A stretch of 64,000 bases of DNA from JASSUD01 sp031963415 (GTDB lineage: Bacteria; Pseudomonadota; Gammaproteobacteria; Burkholderiales; Burkholderiaceae). Location of the stretch: positions 62,001 through 126,000 of the forward strand of contig JASSUI010000001.1 of the NCBI GenBank assembly GCA_031963415.1, read 5' to 3'. Below, one piece after another: positions 36,330 to 44,374 of this stretch. Every line of letters begins with the position of its first letter. Within the stretch, counting starts at the first letter, position 1. The notes under the pieces are model-generated. The model did no database searches. It was not told the DNA's origin and was given only the letters and a program-made list of their open reading frames with translations. The position numbers and the translations under genes are program-made.

Positions 36330-36932
36330 TTATGAGGCAACTCTAACTATTGATGCATCTTCAAGCAAACCAAGCTCAGTAAATCGCCTCTCTACTAATG
36401 TCCACGCTGTAGTTTCGATTCCAGATTCATTGGTTTTCGAGTCGCCAAAAATCCATCGACGGATAGCACGATGATGGTTGCTAGCAGTATTTTCATGCAC
36501 ACCACAACACTTAGAGATTTCAGTTAGCTTTTTGCCTTTTTTATTGAATAGCTTTTCGATAATGGCACGCCTTAGTTGATAATGCGAAAAACCAGAGACA
36601 TAAGCCACAGAGGCATCCGTTAACCAGACAATAGCCGCGCGCCATTCTTCATTCGTCTTATGCTTGGAGCAACAGAGCCTTCCACAATCGCACGGTATAT
36701 CTGGCAACGCTGCGCGTGCGACCAATACAGCGTGATATAAGTCGGGAAGCTCAGACAGTTCACGGCGAATTTGACCAGCTTGACCAGCGCCATCAAGGCC
36801 AACCAATCCCCTCCCCTTTTCAGAAGGCTCACCACGTAGGTGCTTCGCCATGAGTGTTTCACCATATTGTTGATGCGAATAACACAACGCGAAACGCACC
36901 ACATCAAAAGCGCTCTTGAATTTAATATCCAT
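36330..36932 (-). CDS. Putative late-gene regulator (Q-like position)
   Basis: A 200-residue protein. It has a cysteine cluster CDCGRLCC followed by SKHK that may bind zinc, and a C-terminal helix-turn-helix (LTEISKCCGVHENTASNHHR). It lies between the RusA resolvase and the late block, the place where lambdoid phages encode the antiterminator Q. A terminator-like hairpin stands between it and the late genes. No direct family match is claimed; the regulatory role is inferred from place and motif. Confidence 0.5.
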   Translation of the reverse strand: MDIKFKSAFDVVRFALCYSHQQYGETLMAKHLRGEPSEKGRGLVGLDGAGQAGQIRRELSELPDLYHAVLVARAALPDIPCDCGRLCCSKHKTNEEWRAAIVWLTDASVAYVSGFSHYQLRRAIIEKLFNKKGKKLTEISKCCGVHENTASNHHRAIRRWIFGDSKTNESGIETTAWTLVERRFTELGLLEDASIVRVAS

Positions 36933-36953
36933 ATCTCCCTTCTGAAAATTAGC

Positions 36954-37373
36954 CTATCCAACTAGTATTTCTACTTCGACACGAGGCGTGCCATATCGCT
37001 TGCTGGCACGCACGTCAACCACTTGTGAATCATCTTTCCACGCCACACCATTCGCGCCGTCCTTAATGGACTTAACGATGTTGTCTAGATCTGGACGTTT
37101 GGTATGAGCAATTTCACCTATGGCTGCGGCCCTCTGCTTTTTAAGGCTCCAGCTTGAGGGGATAGAAAAGAACGCTCTAACAATCAGCACAACCGCACAC
37201 TCTATGGGTGCTTTCTCACCTATCGTTTGCTGCGCAACTAATCGCACAAGGTTTTCATATCTAGCAGTCTTTTGCGGGGTGTAATGCGCGACGTGGCCAT
37301 TTCTAACGAATGAACGAGCACGACCTTTTGCGACCGGTTCGCCTGGGATGGTAAAAGTAATGGCGTCAGGCAT
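36954..37373 (-). CDS. RusA-type Holliday junction resolvase
   Basis: A 139-residue endonuclease. AITFTIPGEPVAKGRARSF at the start and RPDLDNIVKSIKDGANGVAW with KDDSQVVDV carry the conserved Asp residues of RusA. It would resolve branched DNA before packaging. It is 22 bp upstream of the Q-like gene in the same direction. Confidence 0.9.
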   Translation of the reverse strand: MPDAITFTIPGEPVAKGRARSFVRNGHVAHYTPQKTARYENLVRLVAQQTIGEKAPIECAVVLIVRAFFSIPSSWSLKKQRAAAIGEIAHTKRPDLDNIVKSIKDGANGVAWKDDSQVVDVRASKRYGTPRVEVEILVG

Positions 37374-37525
37374 TTTCTAGTCCGAAAAAAATCAAATGAA
37401 GTTAGATGATTTACTTGGAATTAATACGATGTGTTCACCGTTTTCGATTTTTGATACTCGTGCAATTCATATATTCTTAATTCCCGTTTTTTCGACCATG
37501 TGCTGCCCTATGCTTGAGTTATATT

Positions 37526-38338
37526 TCATGCCATTTCTTTTCCGCGATAGCTTCCCCAATCGAAAACAACAAACTCACCACCATCCTCGCGCAATCGATC
37601 AATGATTCGTTCTCCAAGAAATGATTTAAGACCGGGCTTTATACGCCCCTCGTCTTCATAGTCTTCAAGTGGAATGTTGGCGAGCAACAAAGTTGGTTTG
37701 CGTTTTTCATAACGTTCATTGAGTACATCGAACAAAATCAATTTTTCAGTATCAGAGCCGAATTGCTGGCCAACCTCATCAAGAATGAGTAAATCTGGAA
37801 AAACCAGTGCTGCAACTGCTTCGCTTTCCGTTTCTTCACTGTCCTTGCGCCACGTTTCCTTGATGCGCCGGATAGCGCGCAGCACTGAAATAAAAAGCAC
37901 GCTACGATTGTCGCGCTGCATAATTCGTAGCCCAATCCCTGTCGATAAATGCGCTTTTCCCGTCCCAGGTCTACCTACAAATACAGCAGAACGCCCAGTT
38001 TTCAACACGTCATCAAATCCATCTGCATAGGCCAACGCAAAGGCCAGCGCGTGCCTTTGGGCGGGCGTTTGCGCAATAAAAGATTTCAAACCGCGGGTTT
38101 GGAATCGCAACGGGATCCCCGCTTCGCCGATTTTTCTACGCCATGCCTGCAACTTTGCCTCACGCTCTTTTTTTTCTGCTTCGGCTTTTTCACGCGCTTG
38201 AATTTCTTTATTACACGCGGGGCATTTTGACCAGATCGTATTGATAAAACATCTGGCTTCGTATTCACCATGCTCAGCACACCTGTTTATGCGAATTTTA
38301 GGTTCAGCATAAATACCCACTTCTGCCAGTGACTTCAT
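37526..38338 (-). CDS. DnaC-like replication ATPase (helicase loader)
   Basis: A 270-residue protein with an N-terminal zinc-binding pattern (CAEHGEYEARC, CPAC) and an AAA+ domain. Walker A reads GRPGTGKAH, where the usual Ser/Thr after Lys is Ala; Walker B is LLILDEVGQQ. Later LLLANIPLEDY and ERIIDRLREDGGEFV match DnaC/IstB-type loaders. It would load the host DnaB helicase at the phage origin. The Walker A change is unusual and may weaken ATP use. Confidence 0.8.
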   Translation of the reverse strand: MKSLAEVGIYAEPKIRINRCAEHGEYEARCFINTIWSKCPACNKEIQAREKAEAEKKEREAKLQAWRRKIGEAGIPLRFQTRGLKSFIAQTPAQRHALAFALAYADGFDDVLKTGRSAVFVGRPGTGKAHLSTGIGLRIMQRDNRSVLFISVLRAIRRIKETWRKDSEETESEAVAALVFPDLLILDEVGQQFGSDTEKLILFDVLNERYEKRKPTLLLANIPLEDYEDEGRIKPGLKSFLGERIIDRLREDGGEFVVFDWGSYRGKEMA

Positions 38339-38670
38339 AGCCTTCCACCTTTTCCGTAATCAATCTTGTCAAAATTTTCTGCGCGGGGCGGCCAGCGACG
38401 ATCTTTTACTCGTGTCTTTGGCAAAGCGGTATCTGCCAGTTTTGGAATCAGGTAATTAAGATGAATGCGCTGATCGGGTTTAGTGTGACGTGTCGATTCT
38501 GCACAGGCGATGATCTGTTCATCAGAATAACGCGGTATCAGTTCTGCCCACGTCGGCATCTGAGGATTGGCGTCAATCCCAAGTTGACGCAACTTCTGGC
38601 AAAGCAAACCAATACGATTTTGCTCAGCTGTTCTTGTTTCAGTTCGTTGCTGTTCCGGTTTTACTAACAC
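38335..38670 (-). CDS. Small replication-module protein
   Basis: A 111-residue protein (RIGLLCQKLRQLGIDANPQM, IPRYSDEQIIACAESTRHTK). It lies between the DUF1376 protein and the helicase loader, as the primosomal part of such modules often does. It overlaps the loader by 4 bp. The family resembles the C-terminal end of O-like replication proteins, but the match is weak. Confidence 0.55.
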   Translation of the reverse strand: MLVKPEQQRTETRTAEQNRIGLLCQKLRQLGIDANPQMPTWAELIPRYSDEQIIACAESTRHTKPDQRIHLNYLIPKLADTALPKTRVKDRRWPPRAENFDKIDYGKGGRL

Positions 38671-38672
38671 GA

Positions 38673-39257
38673 CTACTTTAGTAGGAGTGTTAGTAATATT
38701 ATTGGTTTATGGTTAGCCGTTGCAGGTGCGTTACAGGTGCGTTCTTGGTCGGCACCTGTTCGCGTTGCAGGTGCGTTACAGGTCTGTTCTTGTTCAATAC
38801 CTGGTTGCGTTTCATCTGCGCTTGCGTTGTCCTTGAGCATTTCTCTTAGTTGTGCAACAGGTGTGTCCCATTTCGGCGTAAAACCAAGTTCTCGCAGTTC
38901 AGCAAATAGACGCGAACGCTCTTCTCGATGGCGGCGCATACGCTCTTTCTCGTGCGCAGCTTTTTGCTCACGCTCCGCATCTCCTTCCCTATATTGGCTA
39001 ATCTCCTTATCACAACGGTAGTTATGCCAACCATCTTCTTGCAGAATGAAAAACTCTTCGAGCACCGTGTTGACTGCCTCACGTTCTTTCTTAGTGCGAG
39101 CACCAACCAAACGTTGTACAACCTTGGGGTCGGCAGGTAAAGGACTTTCTCGCGCATAATATTTCCGGATGAGTCGACTATAGGCAGCGTCCTCCATAAA
39201 ACTAAGATGGGAAGTCGCTTCAGCATAATCCCCAATGTGGTGCTCGTAATAGTTCAT
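38673..39257 (-). CDS. DUF1376 (YdaU-like) replication protein
   Basis: A 194-residue protein. The opening NYYEHHIGDYAEATSHLSFM and SRLIRKYYARESPLPADPKV are diagnostic of DUF1376, the winged-helix initiator-like part of phage replication proteins. The tail holds a short imperfect repeat (TCNAPAT twice), encoded by repeated DNA at about 38717-38790. The end is close to the next gene, so the two may once have been one longer protein. Confidence 0.8.
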   Translation of the reverse strand: MNYYEHHIGDYAEATSHLSFMEDAAYSRLIRKYYARESPLPADPKVVQRLVGARTKKEREAVNTVLEEFFILQEDGWHNYRCDKEISQYREGDAEREQKAAHEKERMRRHREERSRLFAELRELGFTPKWDTPVAQLREMLKDNASADETQPGIEQEQTCNAPATRTGADQERTCNAPATANHKPIILLTLLLK

Positions 39258-39347
39258 GCGATCAACCTTTGTTGTGCTTGCTGTCTGTCTAATCTGTGAT
39301 GCAGAACTGCTTGGGGTAACGCCCGAAAATCCGGTGTGATTCAGCAG

Positions 39348-39647
39348 TTAAAACAACATTCCCTCACCGACAACTGGCAGTCCGAGCAACTCTTGTGGCT
39401 TGCGTGTGGCTGGATGGATGGTCTCGCCGTGTACAACGATCTGTTTTTTATCGAGTAGTGATCGCACGCGACCGCAGATGCAGTGCAGTGGCATGCCGGT
39501 GATCTCAGAAAGTTGCGGCCGCGTGTAGCGTCCACCAGGAGCGCGCTCAAACACAGCCATCACCTCACGTTCTTTGGGCTGCAAATAACCCTTCACGGAC
39601 AGTGAGTGGAAAGCAGTGCAGGAGGTTTCAGTAACGGCGTTTCTCAT
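39348..39647 (-). CDS. Small winged-helix-like protein
   Basis: A 99-residue protein when started at the ATG that overlaps the preceding stop (ATGA at 39647-39644); a longer frame exists. KEREVMAVFERAPGGRYTRP and QLSEITGMPLHCICGRVRSL look like a winged helix-turn-helix that tests intergenic DNA. Its early operon place suggests regulation or replication. No named family is recognised. Confidence 0.55.
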   Translation of the reverse strand: MRNAVTETSCTAFHSLSVKGYLQPKEREVMAVFERAPGGRYTRPQLSEITGMPLHCICGRVRSLLDKKQIVVHGETIHPATRKPQELLGLPVVGEGMLF

Positions 39648-40135
39648 TCCATCTTTCCCATCAGAAGTTTTTTGAGTAATAAATTCTCGTATTCCAGTTT
39701 GTCGGTTTTCTCCCGCTCCAAGCACAAGCGCCGCTCCATTTCGGTTTCGAGTGGTCTAAGATCGTACCCACGCGATCGGGCCAGCCAAATTAATGGCACT
39801 TCATTCCCGCACAAATCCATAAAGGCGTTCAGTTTGTCCTGCGGAAAGTAATGTCGGCCGCTTCTAGTGATGCGTGACCATTGCGCCAGGTCAGGTACAA
39901 TGCCGCGCTTTCCAACGATCTCTTTGTCTTCAAGACCGGAAAGTTGCTGACATAATCGAATGGCTGCTGTGAATGACGGCTGCGCATCGATAGAGCATAT
40001 GTCCACCCGCTGCATTTCTGGCTTCAGGTTTAGTTCTCGCTGCATCGGATCATCCTGCGTCAAATTATTTGTCTCGTGTTGTGTCGTCGTTTTGGGTAAA
40101 AATTTTTTATCGAAATACTCGTAATACGAATGCAT
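39644..40135 (-). CDS. Putative phage regulatory DNA-binding protein
   Basis: A 163-residue protein; a second in-frame ATG at 40045 is also possible. FTAAIRLCQQLSGLEDKEIV is a helix-turn-helix-like segment, and the C-terminal 45 residues (ETEMERRLCLEREKTDKLEY) form a coiled coil. DLCGNEVPLIWLARSRGY is conserved in related proteins of Burkholderia phages. It is the second gene after Cro, the position of CII-type activators, but no CII homology is claimed. Confidence 0.55.
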   Translation of the reverse strand: MHSYYEYFDKKFLPKTTTQHETNNLTQDDPMQRELNLKPEMQRVDICSIDAQPSFTAAIRLCQQLSGLEDKEIVGKRGIVPDLAQWSRITRSGRHYFPQDKLNAFMDLCGNEVPLIWLARSRGYDLRPLETEMERRLCLEREKTDKLEYENLLLKKLLMGKME

Positions 40136-40340
40136 AGCTGACTGAAAAGGAAAGGTCAGTCAATGCGAGGCAACTCTTCAAGTTCCAAATGAGAAGCGTG
40201 GCCTTCAAATTGCTCAATTCATTGGGCTAATGAAAACTCTGCCGGATACAATTCCGGAGAAATTTTGAGCCATTGAATCATCGCCTCTGCCTTTCCTTAG
40301 TAGGCGCAGCGGTAAAGATCGATAGCTTTACGTACCGGGA

Positions 40341-40571
40341 CTATTCTTGTTCAGCCAGTTCAGGCCAGATCAAGTGCCAGTCGTCCGGCCGCAGATCGCG
40401 ACGGGTGATAGCGCCATTGGTGAACCGTTCGATTGATATACAACGAGCGGCAGAGATTGGCGCCTTCCCTGATGCCAATTGTGATAAGTAAGAAAGCGAG
40501 ATGCCAAGATTTGAGGCAAGGCTAGTTGAAGCGCCCCGTTTAAGCGTTGCAAGGTAGCTTTTTAGGTTCAT
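40341..40571 (-). CDS. Cro/YdaS-like repressor
   Basis: A 76-residue protein. SNLGISLSYLSQLASGKAPI is a helix-turn-helix and ITRRDLRPDDWHLIWPEL is the YdaS-type end. It is divergent from the CI-like repressor across a 100-bp operator region, so it is the Cro-position regulator of the leftward early genes. Confidence 0.85.
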   Translation of the reverse strand: MNLKSYLATLKRGASTSLASNLGISLSYLSQLASGKAPISAARCISIERFTNGAITRRDLRPDDWHLIWPELAEQE

Positions 40572-40604
40572 GTTGGATTACCTCAGTATCAACCGATTAA
40601 CTAA

Positions 40605-40622
40605 GTTTATTAAATAGTAAAC
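40605..40622. promoter_or_regulatory. Operator and leftward promoter between cro and cI
   Basis: The 18-bp sequence at 40605-40622 reads gtttactatttaataaac on the minus strand, with gttta/taaac as inverted arms. It overlaps a leftward promoter, TTGATA-17 bp-TAAACT on the minus strand. The same first 12 bases recur in the rightward promoter at 42869, which marks it as a shared repressor site. Confidence 0.65.
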
Positions 40623-40671
40623 AAAATATCAAGTATTTGCTTGTGAAATTTTCATTAATCAAAATGAGAAT

Positions 40672-41328
40672 ATGGATATAAGAGATATTCGACGCTCCCG
40701 CTTAAAGCAGTGGTTTTTAAATAAGTCTATCCCTGAAAAAGAGAAGAGTTATCTGTCGCAACTCATGAGCGGGAAAGCTTCATTTGGTGAAAAAGCAGCG
40801 CGTCGGCTTGAGCAAACCTATGAGATGGGTAGCGGGTATCTAGACACTTCGCCCGATGATGCTCCTCAGTCTTTAACCGAAGAGGCCACCGTAAACTCTG
40901 AGTACGTAGGTTTTAACCTACTCAACGTCGAGGTCGCCGCCGGTGAAGAGTTTGATAGAAGGGAATCCGCAGAGATTATAAGGCGGGTCGATGTACTGAA
41001 ATCTTGGGCAAGCACCGCACTCGGCGGCGATCTCTCCCGCATCAAGCTAATTTCGGCTTGCGGTACCTCAATGCAAGGTACGATTGAAAACGGTGACGTG
41101 CTGTTTGTGGATACCACAGTCTGCACATACAGTGGCGATGGAATCTATGTAATAGCACATAATGGTGATGTGCAGATCAAGCGCCTCCAGAAGCTGCACG
41201 GAGGTGCACTTGCCATTATTAGTGATAACCGTGCCTATGAGACTGAACGACTTAGCAGTGAGGACGCTGATGCAGTCGTGATATGTGGCCGCGTTCTAGC
41301 AGCATGGTCGTTGAAAAAGTTCTGGTGA
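40672..41328 (+). CDS. CI-like repressor with S24 autocleavage domain
   Basis: A 218-residue protein. The N-terminal part with KSYLSQLMSGKASFGEKAAR is a helix-turn-helix. The C-terminal LexA-type peptidase domain has the Ser of CGTSMQGTI and the Lys of GDVQIKRLQ. RecA-stimulated self-cleavage after DNA damage would induce the prophage. The domain lacks visible disruption, so induction may still be possible. Confidence 0.88.
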   Translation: MDIRDIRRSRLKQWFLNKSIPEKEKSYLSQLMSGKASFGEKAARRLEQTYEMGSGYLDTSPDDAPQSLTEEATVNSEYVGFNLLNVEVAAGEEFDRRESAEIIRRVDVLKSWASTALGGDLSRIKLISACGTSMQGTIENGDVLFVDTTVCTYSGDGIYVIAHNGDVQIKRLQKLHGGALAIISDNRAYETERLSSEDADAVVICGRVLAAWSLKKFW

Positions 41329-41861
41329 GCTGGCAGGGAGTATCTTTCGCAGCATTTTAATCACGTCTCTTCCCTAAAGATCGATAGTCTTCTTTCTTCC
41401 TCCCCCATATTTAAATTGTTCTTGTTTAACCTAACTCAGGTCATCTAAACACCCAACTATTGAGGCGTAGACCTTGGCACAGGCAAATATTGCACTGCTC
41501 TGCTAACGACACAAGCCGCATAGTTTTGCCATTTCATTAACGTTTTTTATGCCAAATTTAAATCAAAATAACTTTAAAAATGAAATGGTTATAAAAGTTT
41601 CAGTGAGATTTTGTATGACAGGATAAGGTCAAGCCTGGATTAGACTAAGTAATAATCTCGATAAAATTCCCCTTTTGACAATGTTTTACAGCCTAACGAC
41701 TTCATCATAATCGTGAGCCGCGCCATCTGAAACGATAACGTTTTGTCGCCTTCGAAGGGAACCAACAATGAAGAAAATTTTGAGATGGTTTGGTATTTTT
41801 GTCGCAGCACTATTAAACAGCAACATTGTAAGAAACCATTTCTTAAAAAAGGAAGTAACAC
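41329..41861 (+). other. 533-bp non-coding stretch with a possible promoter
   Basis: No convincing gene is seen. A TTTACA-17 bp-TAATCG promoter-like pair lies at about 41685-41713, and a short frame starting at 41768 (MKKILRWFGIFVAALL) overlaps the next gene in another phase. It could be a leader peptide or chance. The stretch suits a lysogenically expressed cargo unit. Confidence 0.4.
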
Positions 41862-42686
41862 ATGGGTTGGGGCTTCAGAAAATCTTTCAAAATTGCGCCA
41901 GGCGTGCGCGTCAATTTATCGAAAAATGGATTAAGTACGTCGATTGGTGGCAAAGGGCTTACATATAATACGCGTGGACGCGTGACGTTTAGCATACCAG
42001 GCACAGGAATTCGACATACAGTCAACATAAATAAATATACAAAGCGCCAAGCTGGCATCGCACCATCTTTGAGTGCGCGCACACAAGCAAATACTGACTT
42101 TGCAGGCAACCTGGACAGCCGTTTGAGCGACGCTGTGGTTAAATATTTCTGGTCGCATGGCATTTATGTTAGCGAGTGCGAAGCCGTTAATGCACTCGCT
42201 AAGATCGAGGATAGCGCGCTCTCAAGCGACTTGCAGCCATATCTTAAAGAAATCAACCTAGCTTTTCAGCTATACGAAGACACTGGCAATCTTACTGCCC
42301 AAAGCAAAGAGCGATCAATGCAGGCGTTGTATGCGCTCGAAGAGCGGTTGAGCTTAGCACATGGCAAAGTAACAGGCATTGGGGAAGCTGTGCGCGCGCT
42401 GGAGTATGCGCATTCTTTGGTGCCGCAGAAAAAGCCTTGGCAAGCGATCATGCTTACATTTCCAATTGTGCTTGTGTTTGGGCCGCCGATTCTCGCTGCA
42501 TTAATTCAATCTTCGTCCGGAGAAACAATTGTCCCATCGATTGTTCTATGGAGTGGATGGTCAGTTTATCGGAGTTGGAAATTCTTTAAGCAACGTAATG
42601 AAGCAGCAGCGGCCATTGCTAAAGCAAATGCACAATTTGACGCCGTGGTGATTAAAAAACTCTCATTTCGACCAACATTTCCCTGA
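41862..42686 (+). CDS. DUF4236 membrane protein, probable lysogenic cargo
   Basis: A 274-residue protein. The start GWGFRKSFKIAPGVRVNLSK and SIPGTGIRHT are the DUF4236 signature. The middle is helical, and two membrane segments follow (LTFPIVLVFGPPILAALI, VPSIVLWSGWSVY). DUF4236 proteins occur sporadically in bacteria and mobile elements with unknown role. The gene is flanked by its own promoter-like sequence and a strong terminator, in the pattern of phage morons. Confidence 0.75.
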   Translation: MGWGFRKSFKIAPGVRVNLSKNGLSTSIGGKGLTYNTRGRVTFSIPGTGIRHTVNINKYTKRQAGIAPSLSARTQANTDFAGNLDSRLSDAVVKYFWSHGIYVSECEAVNALAKIEDSALSSDLQPYLKEINLAFQLYEDTGNLTAQSKERSMQALYALEERLSLAHGKVTGIGEAVRALEYAHSLVPQKKPWQAIMLTFPIVLVFGPPILAALIQSSSGETIVPSIVLWSGWSVYRSWKFFKQRNEAAAAIAKANAQFDAVVIKKLSFRPTFP

Positions 42687-42782
42687 TCCACAGCAGATGC
42701 TTTAGCTCTGTCAAAAATATAACAAAACGACAGTGAACGCTCCCAACCTAGAGATAAATGCTTAGAGAATGCTCTTTACACT

Positions 42783-42807
42783 AAACCCGCCTCGGCGGGT
42801 TTTTTTA
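42783..42807 (+). terminator. Rho-independent terminator
   Basis: Stem aaacccgc / gcgggttt with loop ctcg is followed by a run of T. It ends the DUF4236 transcript and isolates it from the operon that begins at 42981. Confidence 0.9.
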
Positions 42808-42858
42808 CGTCCCTTGCAAAATATTTGAAAAAGTTTAGCGAAATAGTTTATAAATTAC

Positions 42859-42887
42859 TTGACTTATAGTTTACTATTTACTAAATT
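42859..42887 (+). promoter_or_regulatory. Rightward promoter with repressor operator
   Basis: TTGACT at 42859-42864 and TAAATT at 42882-42887 are 17 bp apart. Between and over them lies gtttactatttactaaat (42869-42886), whose first 12 bases equal the operator at the cro/cI region. It should drive the 42981-48197 genes under CI control. Confidence 0.65.
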
Positions 42888-42980
42888 ACCACTCACGCAA
42901 TCACCAACGCACAAGTTTATTTCTACTTCGCGAGAGGCATTGCGTAATGCAACGATTAGGCAATGAATCAATAGGAGCTG

Positions 42981-43235
42981 ATGATGAACTATTCCAAAAA
43001 TCATCTACAAAGCCTTTCTCCTGATGAAAGAAGAGAGGTCGAAGAAGAAAACCTACGGTCAGTCGAAGCAGCTTGTAACAAGCTTTTTACAGAAACAGCA
43101 ACTTATCGAGAAGCACTGACTCAAGGCAAGTCAACATCATTAGCCGCAGAGCGGGTAGCCCATGCCATCAGCGGCTTTGAAAAAGTAAATATTGCCTTTC
43201 GTACAACCTGCTATTGGCTAGGGAGGCATTTCTGA
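42981..43235 (+). CDS. Small unknown early protein 1
   Basis: An 84-residue, charged, helical protein (SPDERREVEEENLRSVEAAC). It is not recognised. It is the first gene of the rightward early operon and its stop overlaps the next start (TGATG). As a repressor-controlled early gene it may act on host takeover or recombination. Confidence 0.6.
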   Translation: MMNYSKNHLQSLSPDERREVEEENLRSVEAACNKLFTETATYREALTQGKSTSLAAERVAHAISGFEKVNIAFRTTCYWLGRHF

Positions 43236-43594
43236 TGAACGCTCACAAATTCATGCACCAAGTCGAGACTCATTACGACGCCATGCAAGCGCTATTGGAA
43301 AGAAAGCAAGAGGAAGCGGACGAAGCTTACAACCTAGCCGAAGAAGCAGCACAACGAGAACTGATCTTCGATGATCTGCTGGAAGAACTAGATAACTTAC
43401 CCAACCAAGTCAAAGAAAAAGCACTTAAAGAAGCGGCACAAGGTAAAGCAACTCAACTAATAGCTGATGCTTACGAGCGTTTTTTAGAGAAAAAAACTGG
43501 CCATCTTTTAAATCATGCCACCTATTACGCACAGCGAATTAATCACTACAACGCAGCGCTTAATCACTTTCATTCGCATGTACCTAAAGCGTGA
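43235..43594 (+). CDS. Small unknown early protein 2, coiled coil
   Basis: A 119-residue protein started at the ATG of TGATG with GGGAGG upstream. It is almost wholly helical and acidic (ALLERKQEEADEAYNLAEEA). No family is recognised. Translational coupling to the first small gene suggests a shared function. Confidence 0.6.
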   Translation: MNAHKFMHQVETHYDAMQALLERKQEEADEAYNLAEEAAQRELIFDDLLEELDNLPNQVKEKALKEAAQGKATQLIADAYERFLEKKTGHLLNHATYYAQRINHYNAALNHFHSHVPKA

Positions 43595-43623
43595 GAAACC
43601 CTTAGCAGCAAGGAGAGATAAAC

Positions 43624-44070
43624 ATGGAAACCAGAATGAACAAGAGAGTGTCGGCCCAAACCAAAACACTCAACCTTTACATCAAAGAACGAGGTGAATT
43701 CGGTGCATTTTTAATCAACCAAGACGGCTGTGGATTGGCAGTTTATGAAGATTTCTTGCCAGATTTCATCCCTCTTCAGCCATGCAGTCATTACTTCATG
43801 CTCGCCATCGACATGAATACCGGAAAAATTACGAACTGGAAAAAGCCAACGCCTGAGCAGATCGAGAATTGTCTCACCTACTCAAAGCAACCTATACGCC
43901 ATCAAACATCTGAATCATCAAAGCTTAAACAAAAGCTTTGCGCTCTTGAGGATCAAATCTGTTTGAAACAACAAAAAATAGCAGTGACGCAAGAAGAAAT
44001 AGCAGCGACGCAAGAAGAAGTCGAGCAGCTCTACAAAGAATTGAAGCAATGCCAAGGAGAAGCAGCATGA
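43624..44070 (+). CDS. Small unknown early protein 3
   Basis: A 148-residue protein. The N-terminal 80 residues look like a compact beta-rich domain (LYIKERGEFGAFLIN, PCSHYFMLAIDMNTGKITNW). The last 55 are a coiled coil with repeated TQEEIAATQEE units. It is not recognised. The end overlaps the start of the next gene (ATGA). Confidence 0.6.
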   Translation: METRMNKRVSAQTKTLNLYIKERGEFGAFLINQDGCGLAVYEDFLPDFIPLQPCSHYFMLAIDMNTGKITNWKKPTPEQIENCLTYSKQPIRHQTSESSKLKQKLCALEDQICLKQQKIAVTQEEIAATQEEVEQLYKELKQCQGEAA

Positions 44071-44321
44071 GCACTCAATCTACCTCATCAAATCGTACTC
44101 CGACCTTCGAACGATTCCTTGATAAATATTTTTGGATTAGTGCCGCCCTATTCTTTCTCTTCATTTTGATGGCCGCTGCCTTAGCTGCACAAGGCGATCT
44201 CGAATCAGAGCAGATCACTGTCCAACAAAAAGCCGAAATGAAAGCTTGGGAGCAAGGCTATGAGCAAGGTAAGCAAACTGAGCTAAATCTTTGCCAGCAG
44301 CCGAATAGGCCCCGTGAATGA
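44067..44321 (+). CDS. Small unknown early protein 4, single membrane helix
   Basis: An 84-residue protein with one membrane helix (YFWISAALFFLFILMAAALA) and a polar C-terminus rich in Glu and Gln. It is coupled to the previous gene by ATGA. Topology would anchor the helical tail at the inner membrane. Such proteins can be superinfection-exclusion factors, but nothing in the sequence proves it. Confidence 0.6.
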   Translation: MSTQSTSSNRTPTFERFLDKYFWISAALFFLFILMAAALAAQGDLESEQITVQQKAEMKAWEQGYEQGKQTELNLCQQPNRPRE

Positions 44322-44374
44322 ACAAGCTGTACCTATCACTCTCAGAAGTCAGAAATCCTAACTAAGGAAATGAT

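Noticed and set aside
38717..38790. Repeated DNA as origin iterons
   Set aside because: The repeats code for the TCNAPAT tail of the DUF1376 protein and vary in phase with codons; no separate origin signs are visible. The possibility of an origin within this gene remains open.
41768..41968. A 66-codon frame starting MKKILRWFGIFVAALL
   Set aside because: It overlaps most of its second half with the start of the DUF4236 gene in another phase; too weak to call a gene.
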